From CAVTAV01 sp963732795 (GTDB lineage Bacteria > Pseudomonadota > Alphaproteobacteria > CAVTAV01), in assembly GCA_963732795.1 (NCBI GenBank), contig CAVTAV010000002.1:186001-250000 (forward strand): a stretch of 64,000 nucleotides of DNA, given 5' to 3'. Below are positions 25,363 through 35,107 of this stretch, in pieces; the first letter of the stretch is position 1, and every line of letters starts with the position of its first letter. A program made the position numbers and the translations under genes. Under the pieces are notes generated by a model, which was not told the origin of the DNA, did no database searches, and saw only the letters and a program-made list of their open reading frames with translations.

Positions 25363-25870
25363 ATGACCAACAAACTTAAGCCCCTGAGCGTCGAGGACCG
25401 GTTCGCGATCGAGGACCTCTGCGCGCGCTACGCATGGACGCTCGATACCGGCGACCCGGACGGCTTCGCCGAGTGCTTCACGCCAGACGCGCTGATGATG
25501 GAGGAGGTCTTCGACGACCCCGATATCTGGCGCGGCCGCGACCAGATCCGGCGTTGCGCCGAGCATTACAAGAACGTCCCGAACTTCCCCGGCCGGCAGC
25601 ATCACTTGAGCCAGCTCATGCTCGACGGGAATTCGGAGGAATGCGCCGCCAGAATCCTATGCCTTCGTCACCGAATGCCAGGGCAATCCGCCCTATATCC
25701 TGCGCTTCGCCGGCTATTACGAGGACAAGCTCGTCAAGCTCGACGGCCGATGGTATTTCAAGGAGCGTCTCGTGCGGCTCTGGGAGGGACCGGCGCTCAA
25801 GGACTTTCCCGGTCAGTCGGGCGTGCGGCCCGCGCGCCCGCGCCCGCCGGAGCTCGTCATCAAAAAATAG
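25363..25870 (+). CDS. SnoaL/NTF2-like protein (one frame break near 25655)
   Basis: About 168 aa when repaired, from ATG 25363 (GAGGAGAG). N-part: LSVEDRFAIEDLCARYAWTLDTGDPDGFAECFTPDALM, a typical SnoaL-like opening with the conserved Arg-Tyr and Asp. An extra A in CCAGAATCC near 25655 breaks the frame; the corrected reading gives SYAFVTECQGNPPYILRF, AGYYEDKLVKLDGRWYFKER and stops at TAG 25868. Cone-shaped alpha+beta barrel; members are dehydratases, isomerases or binding proteins. The role here is likely a small aromatic or polyketide-like ligand, unproven. Confidence 0.78.
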
Positions 25871-25997
25871 CTGTAGTCACATCGGGAAACACGACAATTG
25901 TTATGATCTTGTGCTTGCGGCTGGCTGAGTCTCGACGCTAAATAGCGAATTCAACGCGCGTTCGACGTGGATTTGACGGTTTCGGGGGCAGTTGTTG

Positions 25998-26017
25998 ATA
26001 GAAACAGTTGTTACTAT
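25998..26017. promoter_or_regulatory. Candidate operator before the thiolase gene
   Basis: ATAGAAACA-GT-TGTTACTAT: nine-base arms with one mismatch and a two-base spacer, 52 bases before the thiolase start. An AGTTGTT direct repeat overlaps it. An ACAATTGT palindrome lies at 25894-25901. AT-rich relative to surroundings, so a promoter/operator region is likely. Confidence 0.45.
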
Positions 26018-26069
26018 AGTCCGGGCGTCCGCCGAAACGGCAATAGAGGCACGAGGAGAGTTTTGATCG

Positions 26070-27308
26070 ATGCGTGAGGTATTCCTGGTCGGCGTTTCGA
26101 TGACCAAGTTCGGCATCCATCCCGACAAATCGGCCGCCGATCTGGGCCGCGAGGCGGTGACTGCGGTGCTCGCCGAAACCGGCCTCAAGGCCGGCGACCC
26201 CGAGGCGGTGTTCTACGCCAATACCGCCCAGGGCGCGATCGAAGGCCAGCACGGCATGAAGGGCCAGCACGCGCTGATGCCCATCGGCGTCCAGGGCATG
26301 CCGTTCTACAACGTCGAGAATGCCTGCACGGGATCGAGCAGCGCGCTGAATCTCGCCGTCATGCAGGTCGCCGGCGGGTTTGCCGATATTGCGATGGCGG
26401 TCGGCGCCGAGAAACTCCACACCGACGACCGTGAAAAGCGTCTTGCCGCGTTCGGCCAGCCCATGGACGTGGCCGAGGTCACCGGCTTCATGGAGAAATA
26501 CGGCGATCTCGTCGCCGATATCCAGCCGCCCCCGGAAGTGGTGATCGACGAGAAGATCCGCTCGATCTTCATGGACGCCTATGCCGTCAATGCCCGGCTC
26601 CATATGAAGAAGTTCGGCACGACCTGGGAGCAAATGGCCGCGGTCTGCGCCAAGAACCATCACCATTCGACCATGAACCCGCTTGCGCAGTTCCAGAAAG
26701 ACATGAGCGTCGAGGACGTGCTGAAGGCGCGGGTGATCTCCTGGCCGCTCACGCTCCCGATGTGCGCGCCGGTGAGCGACGGCGGCTCGGCCGCGATCGT
26801 CTGTTCGAAGGACGTGCTCGACCGGTTCGACCCCAAGAAGGCGATCCGGGTTTGCGCGAGCGTCTTGAAGGGCGGCACCAACCGGGCGATCGACGATCTC
26901 GAACATGCCTCTGCCCGCCGCGCTGCCAATGCCGCTTTCAAGCAGGCCAATCTGGAGCGCAAGGACATTTCGGTCACCGAGGTCCATGACGCCGTGGCCT
27001 ATGGCGAGATGGCGCAGGTCGAGATGGCCGGGCTGTGCGAGTTCGGCGAGTCCGGGCCGCTCGCCGACCAGGGCGCTTTCTCGCTCGGCGGGCCGATGCC
27101 GGTGAATGTCTCCGGCGGGCTCGAATCCAAGGGCCATCCCGTGGCGGCGACGGGCATCGGGCAGATTTACGAGCTGGCGCAGCATCTCCGCGGCGAGGCG
27201 GGCGCGCGGCAGGTTGACGGCGCGCGCTACGGCCTCGCCTCGTGCAGCGGCGGCTTCATCGGGGTCGAGGACGGCGCGACCTGCGTGACGATCCTCGGGC
27301 CGGTGTGA
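26070..27308 (+). CDS. Thiolase-family protein (SCP-x / lipid-transfer type)
   Basis: 412 aa from ATG 26070 (GAGGAGAG about 15 bases upstream). Thiolase landmarks: VFLVGVSMTKFG at the N-terminus, nucleophile Cys in VENACTGSSSALNLAVMQV near residue 90, MCAPVSDGGSAAIV, VTEVHDAVAYGEM near 305 (His of the NEAF-like position), ESKGHPVAATGIGQIYEL with the catalytic His near 350, and GLASCSGGFIGVEDGA with the second Cys near 390. The SCP-x branch cleaves branched or aromatic 3-ketoacyl-CoA. With the next two genes it forms a beta-oxidation set. Confidence 0.85.
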   Translation: MREVFLVGVSMTKFGIHPDKSAADLGREAVTAVLAETGLKAGDPEAVFYANTAQGAIEGQHGMKGQHALMPIGVQGMPFYNVENACTGSSSALNLAVMQVAGGFADIAMAVGAEKLHTDDREKRLAAFGQPMDVAEVTGFMEKYGDLVADIQPPPEVVIDEKIRSIFMDAYAVNARLHMKKFGTTWEQMAAVCAKNHHHSTMNPLAQFQKDMSVEDVLKARVISWPLTLPMCAPVSDGGSAAIVCSKDVLDRFDPKKAIRVCASVLKGGTNRAIDDLEHASARRAANAAFKQANLERKDISVTEVHDAVAYGEMAQVEMAGLCEFGESGPLADQGAFSLGGPMPVNVSGGLESKGHPVAATGIGQIYELAQHLRGEAGARQVDGARYGLASCSGGFIGVEDGATCVTILGPV

Positions 27309-27316
27309 GGCGCGCC

Positions 27317-28105
27317 ATGGCGTACGAACATCTCATCATCGAGCATCGCGGCCGGACGAGCTGGATCACGCTGAACCGTCCGAATGTCCTGAACGCGTTG
27401 TCGATGCACACAATGGGCGAGTTGCGCGCGGTGCTGACCGAGCTGCGCGACCGCAAGGACACGCGGGTAATCGTGTTCTCCGGCAAGGGCCGCGCGTTCT
27501 GCGCCGGGGCCGACATGACCGGCGCGCCCGATCCCACAGCGCCGCCGAGCGACGAGCCGACCTTCCTCACCGAAGCCAACAAGATGGAGGAAGTGCTCAA
27601 CACCATGCCGAAGCCGGTGATCGCCGCCTTGAACGGCATCACCTGCGGCGGCGGGCTGGAGCTCGCCATGATGTGCGACATCATCGTCGCGGCGGAAACC
27701 GCGCGGATCGGCGATGCCCACGCGAATTTCGGCATGCTGCCGGGCGGCGGGGCGACGGTTCGGCTGCCGCGCCTCGTCGGCATCAATCACGCCAAGCTGT
27801 CTGATGTTCACCGGCGATCTGTTTCTCGGCGCCCGAGATGCTGAAGATCGGCCTCGTCCAGCGGGTCTTCGCCGACGATGCGCTCGAAACCGAGACCCAG
27901 GCCATCGCCGACAAGATCGCTGCCAAGAGCCCCTTGGGCCTCGCCAAGATGAAGCGCATGATCGAAGGCAGCTTCGACATGCCGACCGCTCAGGCGATCC
28001 AGGCCGAGAAGCTGAATCTGATCGGCCATTTCAATCAGCTACGACGCGGCCGAGGGCGGCAAAGCCTTCGCCGAGAAGCGCAAGCCGGAGTTCCGCGGCT
28101 ACTGA
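27317..28105 (+). CDS. Enoyl-CoA hydratase/isomerase (three frame breaks)
   Basis: About 262 aa when repaired, from ATG 27317, eight bases after the thiolase stop. Crotonase features: ITLNRPNVLNALS, GKGRAFCAGADM as the first oxyanion strand near residue 65, KPVIAALNGITCGGGLELAMMCDI near 105 as the second, and GDAHANFGMLPGGGATVRLPRLVG. Extra bases near 27800 (restores LLMFTGDLF), 27826 (FSAPEMLKIGLVQRVF) and 28040 (YDAAEGGKAFAEKRKPEFRGY) were removed to reach TGA 28103-28105. The Glu usually needed for hydratase chemistry is not obvious in GDAHANFG, where G-P/G positions vary; hydratase versus isomerase or lyase activity is open. Confidence 0.8.
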
Positions 28106-28133
28106 CCGCGCGAGTCACAGGGGAGGGAGTATC

Positions 28134-28905
28134 ATGGACATCAAAGGCAAGGTCGCGGTGGTCACGGGCGGGGCGTCGGGCCTCGGCGAGGCCTGCGTCG
28201 AACGCATCATCGCGGATGGCGGCAAGGTCGCGATCTTCGATCTGAATGACAAGCGTGGCGAGGCTCTGGCCGAGCAGCATCAGGGTAGCGCGCTGTTCTG
28301 CAAGGTGAACGTCGCCAGCGAGGACGATGTCATGGCCGGCGTCGCCGCCGCCAAGGAAGCCTTCGGCGCGATCCATATCTGCATCAATTGCGCCGGCATC
28401 CCGACCATCGGCCGCATCGTCGGCCGCAACGGCCCGCATCCTTACGACGATTTCAAGCGGGTCATCGACGTCAATCTCAACGGCACGTTCAACGTCTGCC
28501 GACTGGCCATCGCCGAAATCCTGAAGAACGAGCCGGACCCGGAGACGGGTGAGCGCGGTGTCGTGGTGATGACCTCCTCCATGGCGGGAATCGAAGGCCA
28601 GATGGGCCAGAGTGCCTATGCCGCCAGCAAGGCCGGCATTATCGGCCTCATCCTGCCCATGACGCGCGATTTGTCGCAGTTCGGCGTGCGGGTGACCGCG
28701 ATCGCGCCGGGGCTGTTCGAGACGCCGCTGGTCTCCGCCGCGCCGGAGCCGCGTGAAGGCGGGCCTGATCGAGGGGCTCGAATTCCCCAAGCGCATGGGC
28801 GCGCCGTCCGAATTCGCCTCGCTCGTGGCGCATATCGTCGAAAATGCCTATATCAATGGCGAGTTGATCCGTCTCGACGGCGGCGTGCGGGCGCGCCCGC
28901 GCTGA
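28134..28905 (+). CDS. SDR, type II 3-hydroxyacyl-CoA dehydrogenase-like (one frame break near 28751)
   Basis: About 256 aa when repaired; ATG 28134 preceded by GGGGAGGGAG. TGGASGLGEA cofactor loop, FDLND after strand 2 (NAD type), NCAGI, then the HSD10-type block PYDDFKRVIDVNLNGTFNVCRLA, MTSSMAGIEGQMGQSAYAASKAG with Ser/Tyr/Lys, and VTAIAPGLFETPLV. An extra C in CCGGAGCCGCG near 28751 is skipped to give RVKAGLIEGLEFPKRMGAPSEFA and NGELIRLDGGVR. The hydroxyacyl-CoA step between the adjoining crotonase and thiolase. Confidence 0.83.
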
Positions 28906-28941
28906 CCGTCGATCTATAGGGCCAATCCAAGGGGGATCGCG

Positions 28942-30386
28942 ATGACGACCGAGTTTCCGAATATCTTCGATTTCACCGGATTCAACGAGCCGGTGCGCAT
29001 GGAGGGCGATCATCTTCGACCTCGTGGTCGAGGGCAGCATCCCGTCCGAGATCAACGGCTCGTTCTACCGCATGACCCCCGATCCGCAGTACCCCCCGCG
29101 GATGGGCGTGGACACCTATCCTCTCCGGCGACGGCATGGTCAGCCTGTTCCGTTTCGAGAACGGCCATGTGGATTACAAGACCCGTTACGTGATGACCGA
29201 GCGGCTGAAGGACGACCGCAAGGCCCGCAAGTCGCTCCACGGCCTCTATCGCAATCCTTTCACCGACGATCCGAGCGTCAAGGGCCACAAGCGCGGCGCC
29301 GCCAACACGACGCCGATCTGGCACGGCAAGCGTCTTCTCTGCCTGAAGGAAGACAGCCGCGCGATGGAGGTCGACAAGGACACGCTCGAAACCATCGGCG
29401 AATACGATTACGGCGGGAAGCTCAAGAGCGAGACCATGACCGCCCATACCCGCTGGGACCCGGATACGGACGAGCTCTATTTCTTCGGCTACGAGGCCTC
29501 CGGCCTGTGCACCAACGACATCGCCTATTGCGTCGCCGACAAGAACGGCACGCTCACCAAGGAAGAGCACTTCGAGGGGCCCTATGTCGCCCTGATGCAC
29601 GACTTCGTGGTGACCAAGGAGCACGTGGTTTTCCCGTTCTTCCCGATCGTCACCAGCATGGACATCCTCAAGGCCGGCAAGCCGCATTGGATGTGGGATC
29701 CGTCCAAGGACAGCTATATCGGCATCATGCCGCGCGAGGGCGGCGTGAAGCATATGCGCTGGTTCAAGCGGCCGGCCTGCTCGGTCTTCCATTTCCTGAA
29801 TGCGTTCTCCGAGGGCAGCAAGGTCCATGTCGACGCCTGCTACAGCGCGGTGAACCCGTTCCCCTTCATCACCGAGGCGGCGGGCCTGCAGCACGACCCG
29901 ATGAACATGCGCGGCCAGCTCATGCGCTGGACCTTCGACTTGTCCAAGCCCGGCGAGAGCTTCGAGGAAACCTCGCTCGGCCCCGCCGGCGACATGCCGC
30001 GGGTCGCCGACAAGGACCTGATGAAGGATTTCGACATCGCCTATTACGAAAGCTTCGAGCCCGAATTCGGCCCGCCCAACATCGCCGGCCCGGTCGGCGC
30101 CGGCTTCAACACGCTGCGGCGGCTCGAGGTTAAATCCGGCAAGATGCAAACCTATTGCGACGGCCCGCATTCGACCTTGAGCGAACCCATCCACATCCCC
30201 TCCAAGCAAGCCGGCCACGAAGGCTATCTGGCCCTGGTCGCGGATGATCACCAGAAGTTCCTGTCGGAAATCTGGGTGATGGAGGCCGCGGACATTCAGA
30301 AAGGTCCGATAGCGAGGGTGAAGCTCCCGATGCGGCTAAGGAATCAGGTCCACGGGAATTGGGTCGAGGCGGATCGGCTGGGTTAG
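28942..30386 (+). CDS. Carotenoid/lignostilbene cleavage oxygenase family (two frame breaks)
   Basis: About 481 aa when repaired, from ATG 28942 (CAAGGGGGATC). Extra C near 29011 (restores GDIFDLVVEGSIPSEINGSFYR) and near 29121 (DTYLSGDGMVSLFRFENGHV). Seven-bladed propeller oxygenase with four iron His: TMTAHTRWD, LMHDFVVTKEHVVFP, FHFLNAFSEG and the terminal QVHGNWV. These enzymes split C=C bonds of carotenoids, stilbenes or isoeugenol-like phenylpropenes using Fe(II) and O2. Its place after a CoA-ester set and near LigD/LigF-like genes favours an aromatic alkene substrate over a carotenoid (inference). Confidence 0.85.
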
Positions 30387-30417
30387 TTAGCGCCAGACCT
30401 TTTCATTTCTTTTCGTC

Positions 30418-30545
30418 ATGGCCGGGACAAGTCCGGCCTTGGCGGTCAAATGTATCGTCATCGCGAGGCGCGCCAGCGCCGCGGCGATCCAGCCGCCCTG
30501 GATTGCCGCGCTTCCTTCGGTCGCTCGCAATGACCGCCGACCAAG
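30418..30545. repeat. Two intergenic repeats in tandem
   Basis: GTCATGGCCGGGACAAGTCC... followed by the CATCGCGAGGCG...CGCTCGCAATGACC repeat. The same two types occur together at 50975-51150. Lies between converging genes. Confidence 0.6.
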
Positions 30546-30560
30546 GATTGAGCCGGCCGC

Positions 30561-32237
30561 TTACTTCTCCACCAGCACCGCGCCGGTATGCATGTCCTGC
30601 ACGGCGCGTTGGTAGATCGAGAGATAGCCGCTCGACTTCGGAAGCTTGATCTCGCCCTTGGCTTCGCGGCGGCGGGCCAGTTCTTCGGCGGGGACGTCGA
30701 GGTCCAATTGGCCCTTGTCCACGTCGATGACGATGATGTCGCCGTTCTCGACGAGCGACAGCGGCCCGCCGACGGCGGCTTCGGGCGAGGTCTCGGCTAT
30801 GGTGAGGCCCTTGTTGCAGAGGCCGGAGAGCTGGCCGTCCGAGACGAAGGCGACGTCGCTTTGCATGCCGGCGCTGTCGAGGGCGAAGACGACTTGAGAG
30901 GCCGGGCCGCCCATGCCGGGGCCGCCTTTGAGACCCATGCCGCGCACCACGAGGGCGTCGCCGCGCTTGATCTTGCCTTCCTCGATCGCCTTGATCGCTT
31001 CCTGGCCGCTGTCGAACACGACGGCGGGGCCGCGGAACTTGGTCCGGCGCGAGGCGTCGCGGATGCCGAGCTTGATGACGGCGCTTTCCGGCGCGAGCGA
31101 GCCTTTGAGGATGACGATCGGGGCTTCCTTGGAATAGGGGCGGTCCAAGGGCCGGATGATCTCCGCGTCCTTGACCTCGGCGTCCTTCAAAGTGTCGCCG
31201 AGGGTCCGGCCGGTGACGGTGAGGGCGTTGGTCTTGAGGAGCGGCTCGAGTTGCTTCAGCATCGCGCGCGCGCCGCCGGCGTGCTCGAATTCGTCGATCA
31301 GAACGTCGCCGTTCGGCTGCACGGCCGAGAGCACCGGGACCTGTTTCCCGAGATCGTTGACCATCTGATAGATATCGACGTCGACGCCGGTCTCGATCGC
31401 GGTCGCCTGCATGTGTTTGATGCAGTTTATCGAGCCGCTGATCGCAAGCAGCATGGAGACGGCGTTGTGGAACGAATCCGCCGTCATGATGTCGCGCGGC
31501 TTCAAGTCCTCCAGCACCATCTCGACGATCCGCTCGCCGGAGCGCCGGGCCAGCTCGAACATGCGCGGGCTGTTGGCGAGGATCGGCGCGGCGCCGGGGA
31601 GCGTCATGCCCAGGGCCTCGCAAATCGAATGCATGGAGTTCGCCGTCGCCATGCCGGAGCAGACGCCCGGGCCTTGGATCGCATGCTCCGCCATGCCGTG
31701 AAGCTCGTCCTTGGAGAGCTTGCCGAAGGCCGTCTGGACGCCGCCGAGGAACAGGTCCTCGATGCCGACATGCTTGCCCTTGTATTCGCCGCTCGGCTGG
31801 TAGCCGCAGATCACCAGGATGGTCGGGATATTGAACCGGCCGGCCGCCATGAGATGGGCCGGTGGCGTCTTGTCGCAGGACGACAGGCAGATCATGCCGT
31901 CGAGCTGCGCGCCCTGGACCGCGATCTCCATGTCGTTCACCACCAGGTCTCTACTCGGCAGGATATAGCCGCCGGCATTGGCCGCCCCGATCAGAAAGTC
32001 GCTCGGCGCCGCGGTGCGCACCTCGAAGGGGATGCCGCCCGCGGCCCAGATCGCCGATTTGACGACCTTGGCGATGCCGTCCAGATGGCTGAAGCAGATC
32101 GCCAGCTCGGACGAGCTGTTGATGACCGCGATCTTTGGCTTGGTGGAATCCTCGTCCTTGATCCCCAGCACCTTCCAATGGGCGCGGCGGATTTCGTTCA
32201 TCGCGGCCATGCTTCTCAGGGGTTTCTTGCCGGCCAT
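30561..32237 (-). CDS. IlvD/Edd-family dehydratase
   Basis: 558 aa from ATG 32237 (GAAGGAGAG). Iron-sulfur dehydratase: AICFSHLDGIAKVV, LSSCDKTPPAHLMAAGR and GPGVCSGMATANSMHSICEALGM carry the cluster cysteines; ADSFHNAVSMLLAISGSINCIKH is the third conserved block; VRGMGLKGGPGMGGP and VSDGQLSGLCNKGLTIAETSPEAAVGG form the C-terminal active-site part. The family dehydrates 2,3-dihydroxy acids or sugar acids. Paired with an acetolactate-synthase-like gene and without ilvC, a catabolic sugar-acid or branched hydroxy-acid substrate is as likely as valine/isoleucine synthesis. Confidence 0.85.
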   Translation of the reverse strand: MAGKKPLRSMAAMNEIRRAHWKVLGIKDEDSTKPKIAVINSSSELAICFSHLDGIAKVVKSAIWAAGGIPFEVRTAAPSDFLIGAANAGGYILPSRDLVVNDMEIAVQGAQLDGMICLSSCDKTPPAHLMAAGRFNIPTILVICGYQPSGEYKGKHVGIEDLFLGGVQTAFGKLSKDELHGMAEHAIQGPGVCSGMATANSMHSICEALGMTLPGAAPILANSPRMFELARRSGERIVEMVLEDLKPRDIMTADSFHNAVSMLLAISGSINCIKHMQATAIETGVDVDIYQMVNDLGKQVPVLSAVQPNGDVLIDEFEHAGGARAMLKQLEPLLKTNALTVTGRTLGDTLKDAEVKDAEIIRPLDRPYSKEAPIVILKGSLAPESAVIKLGIRDASRRTKFRGPAVVFDSGQEAIKAIEEGKIKRGDALVVRGMGLKGGPGMGGPASQVVFALDSAGMQSDVAFVSDGQLSGLCNKGLTIAETSPEAAVGGPLSLVENGDIIVIDVDKGQLDLDVPAEELARRREAKGEIKLPKSSGYLSIYQRAVQDMHTGAVLVEK

Positions 32238-32262
32238 GTCACTCTCCTTCGATACCTGGGTC

Positions 32263-33915
32263 TTAGTGCCGAAATCCCGCCGGCATGATGAACGGCCAGG
32301 GGCTCGCTTCCGAGCCGCGCTCGACCATCACTTCGATCAAAGCCGGCTTGTCGGCTTTCAGGGCGCGCTTGAGCACGGGGCCGAGCTCATCCGGCGAGCC
32401 GACCCGCTTCGCCGCCATGCCGAAGCTCTTGGCGAGGGCGGTGAAATCGGGCGTCACCAGCTCGGAGCCGATCAACCGCCCGCCGAACCGGGTCGCCTGA
32501 TCCCGGCGCACATTGCCGAACCCGCCATTGTTGAACACCATCGTCACCAGGCCGAGCTTCTCCTGCACGGCGGTTGCCATCTCGGCCAAGCCGAACATGA
32601 AGCCGCCGTCGCCGGTGATGGACACGACGGCGCGGTCGGGATTGCCCGCCTTGACGCCGAGCGCGGTCTGGAAGCCGAAGCCGAGCGTGCCGGGAAAGCC
32701 AGTCGTGACATAGGTGCGCGGCTCATAGACCGGCCAGGCGAAATAGGAGGTGAAGCCCACCTGGGAGAGCTCTTCGACGAAAAAGCCGTCACGCGGGACC
32801 ACCTCGCGGATGACGTCGAGATAGGCGACCTCGGGCTGGACTTGCGCCTCATATTGCTTGCGCGTCGAGGTCTTGGCGGCGGCGATGCGCTTCCGGGCTT
32901 TGGGATCGCGCTTGACCTTGCCTTCGACCGCATCGGCCAGCGCGCTCGCGCCCGCGACGGAATCGGCGACGATCCCGGCATGGGGCCTGAGCCGGGTCAT
33001 TTCCTTGGGATCGATGTCGATGCGGATGATCTTCGGTTTCTTCGGCGCCTGGACATAGTCCGGCGTCTCCGCCCAGCGCAGGAATTGAAGTTCCAGGCGC
33101 GAGCCGATGCCGATCAGAACATCGGTTTCGGGCCAAAGCTCATAGGCCGCCGCCGAATTCATCGCGAGCGGATGATCGTCCGACATCACGCCGCGGCCAC
33201 GCCGGAATGCCGTCACCGGCGCCTCAAGAAGCTCCGCGAGCCGCCGCACGGCCTCGCCCGCATGCTGCGCGCCGCCGCCGACCATGATCATCGGCCGCTT
33301 GGCCTTGAGGATCAGCTTCGCGGCCGCGTCGATATCTTCTTGCTTGGGCTTGGGGCTGGATGCGATCGCCTTTGATTTCACGGATGCGACGGAAACCTCC
33401 TTCACCATCACATCCATCGCCATCTCGATGGTGGCGGGGCCGGGCCGGCCGCCCAGCATCTTGGCGAAGGCGGTGTTCACGGTCTCGGGGGCTTTCCGCC
33501 CGTCGTCGATCCGCGCGGACCATTTGGTGATGGATTTGAGCGTCTTGAGCTGGTCCGGCATCTCGTGAAGCTGGCCGCGTCCCTTGCCGATGAAATCGGA
33601 TGGAATCTGCCCGACAATGCCGAGAGTCGGTACGCCCGCGCCCCAGGCCGTGTTGAGGCCCGCCGAGGCGTTGAGAATGCCCGGCCCCGGCACGACGGAG
33701 AATACGCCCGGCTTGCCGGTCGATTGGGCATAGCCGAAAGCCATATAGGCGGCGCCCTGCTCGTGGCGGCTGGTGATCGTGCGGATCTTGTCGCGGTATT
33801 TGTAGAGCGCGTCGAACAAGCCATAGGTCTGCGCGCCCGGCAGGCCGAACACGGTGTCCACCCCGTGCTCGATAAGGCCTCGGACGATCGCCTCGCTTCC
33901 GGTCATTTTCGCCAT
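32263..33915 (-). CDS. Thiamine-diphosphate enzyme, acetolactate-synthase-like
   Basis: 550 aa from ATG 33915 (GGGAGTC). Pyr domain: VFGLPGAQTYGLFDALYKY and ITSRHEQGAAYMAFGYAQSTGKPGV, whose Glu activates ThDP. Middle domain: KAKRPMIMVGGGAQHAGEAVRRLAE. PP domain: ITGDGGFMFGLAEMATAVQE and MVFNNGGFGNVRRDQ, the GDG-x-NN Mg/ThDP motif. Glyoxylate carboligase, benzoylformate decarboxylase and oxalyl-CoA-type members share this layout, so the exact decarboxylase or carboligase is open. Precedes the IlvD-like gene by 25 bases; divergent from the gentisate dioxygenase. Confidence 0.82.
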   Translation of the reverse strand: MAKMTGSEAIVRGLIEHGVDTVFGLPGAQTYGLFDALYKYRDKIRTITSRHEQGAAYMAFGYAQSTGKPGVFSVVPGPGILNASAGLNTAWGAGVPTLGIVGQIPSDFIGKGRGQLHEMPDQLKTLKSITKWSARIDDGRKAPETVNTAFAKMLGGRPGPATIEMAMDVMVKEVSVASVKSKAIASSPKPKQEDIDAAAKLILKAKRPMIMVGGGAQHAGEAVRRLAELLEAPVTAFRRGRGVMSDDHPLAMNSAAAYELWPETDVLIGIGSRLELQFLRWAETPDYVQAPKKPKIIRIDIDPKEMTRLRPHAGIVADSVAGASALADAVEGKVKRDPKARKRIAAAKTSTRKQYEAQVQPEVAYLDVIREVVPRDGFFVEELSQVGFTSYFAWPVYEPRTYVTTGFPGTLGFGFQTALGVKAGNPDRAVVSITGDGGFMFGLAEMATAVQEKLGLVTMVFNNGGFGNVRRDQATRFGGRLIGSELVTPDFTALAKSFGMAAKRVGSPDELGPVLKRALKADKPALIEVMVERGSEASPWPFIMPAGFRH

Positions 33916-34051
33916 GCCGACTCCCTAAGCGTTTGATTGGTGCGGCCTTTCAATAGAACGATGGCCGGACGAGGTAAAGTTGCCATTGCCCGACGCGCCC
34001 GCTCTGGGGATGATGGCCGGGACCGAATCGCCTTCCGGAGAGCCTATACCC

Positions 34052-35097
34052 GTGTCCCCAACGCCCAAAACCCCCTTGCCGGAATCCTTCCGCGCCGCCA
34101 TGACCGCGGAGAGCACGACGCCGCTCTGGGATTTCCTGCACTCCCTGGTGCCGATCGGGCGGCCGATGCCCGCAAACCAAGGCCGCCTTGTGGCGCTATG
34201 ATGCGATCCGTCCCCTGGCCATGCAGGCGGCGGAGCTGGTGCCGATCGAGCTCGCCGAGCGCCGGGTGCTGGTTCTGAGCGATCCGGGGCGTGGGCCGGA
34301 GGCGATGCAGGCCACGGGCATGATCTATGCCGGCATCCAGATCCTCCTCCCCGGCGAGCGCGCGCCGACCCATCGCCACACGCCGAGCGCCGCCCGCATC
34401 GTGATCGAGGGCGAGGGCGGCTATACGGTCGTCAACGGCGAGAAATGCGCGATGGAGAAGGGCGATCTTATCCTCACGCCGCACGGCCAGTGGCACGATC
34501 ACGGCCATGAGGGCGCGTCGCCGGTTCTCTGGCTCGACCTTCTGGACCTGCCGATTTTCCTCGCCGCCGAGGCGAGCTATGCCGAGCCGGGGACGCCCGG
34601 TTGCAACGGTGAGGATCCGCTTGTCAGGCTCGGCGCGGATTTGCGGGCGAGGGGGCTCGACCTCTCCGGAACGCTATGCCCGTCCACGACCTTATCCCAA
34701 GCTGCGCTATCCCTGGGCAGACACCCGTGCCGGCCTCGAACGGTTGGCGGCTCTCGCGGAGGACGACGGCCCCCTGGAGCTGCGCTACGTCAATCCCGAA
34801 ACCGGCGGCGATTGCCTGCCGACGCTCGCCTTCAGCGCCATGATGTTGAAGCCGGGACGGCGCTACACCCTGACGCCGCGATCGGTCGGGGCGGTCTTCC
34901 ATGCCGTCGACGGAATGGGCACGGCAAGGGTCGATGAGCGAACGTTCGGCTGGAAGGCCAACGATACGTTTTCGGCACCGCCCTTCGCGGCGATCGAGCT
35001 CGATACCTCGGGCAACGATGCGCCGGCGTTCCTGATCCGGATCGACGACGAGCCGCTGCAGCGCAAGCTCGCTTTCTATTCTGAAGGCGCGCGGTAG
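34052..35097 (+). CDS. Gentisate 1,2-dioxygenase (two frame breaks)
   Basis: About 347 aa when repaired. The start is taken as GTG 34052 (CCGGAGAG upstream); an ATG at 34010 is also possible. Bicupin ring-cleavage enzyme converting gentisate to maleylpyruvate with Fe(II). N-part TPLWDFLHSLVPIGRPMPANQ, extra G near 34179, then LWRYDAIRPLAMQA, and the first cupin APTHRHTPSAARIVIEGEGGYTVVNGEKCAMEKGDLILTPHGQWHDHGHE with its three metal His. Extra base near 34665, then RYARPRPYPKLRYPWADTRAGLERLA and the second cupin ending FHAVDGMGTARVDERTFGWKANDTFSAPPF. Followed by an FAH hydrolase ten bases on. Confidence 0.88.
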
Positions 35098-35107
35098 GAG
35101 TCGAGTC

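Noticed and set aside
30588..32288. 566-codon open frame on the plus strand
   Set aside because: Antisense to the IlvD-like gene, which has all family motifs; the frame is a high-GC artefact.
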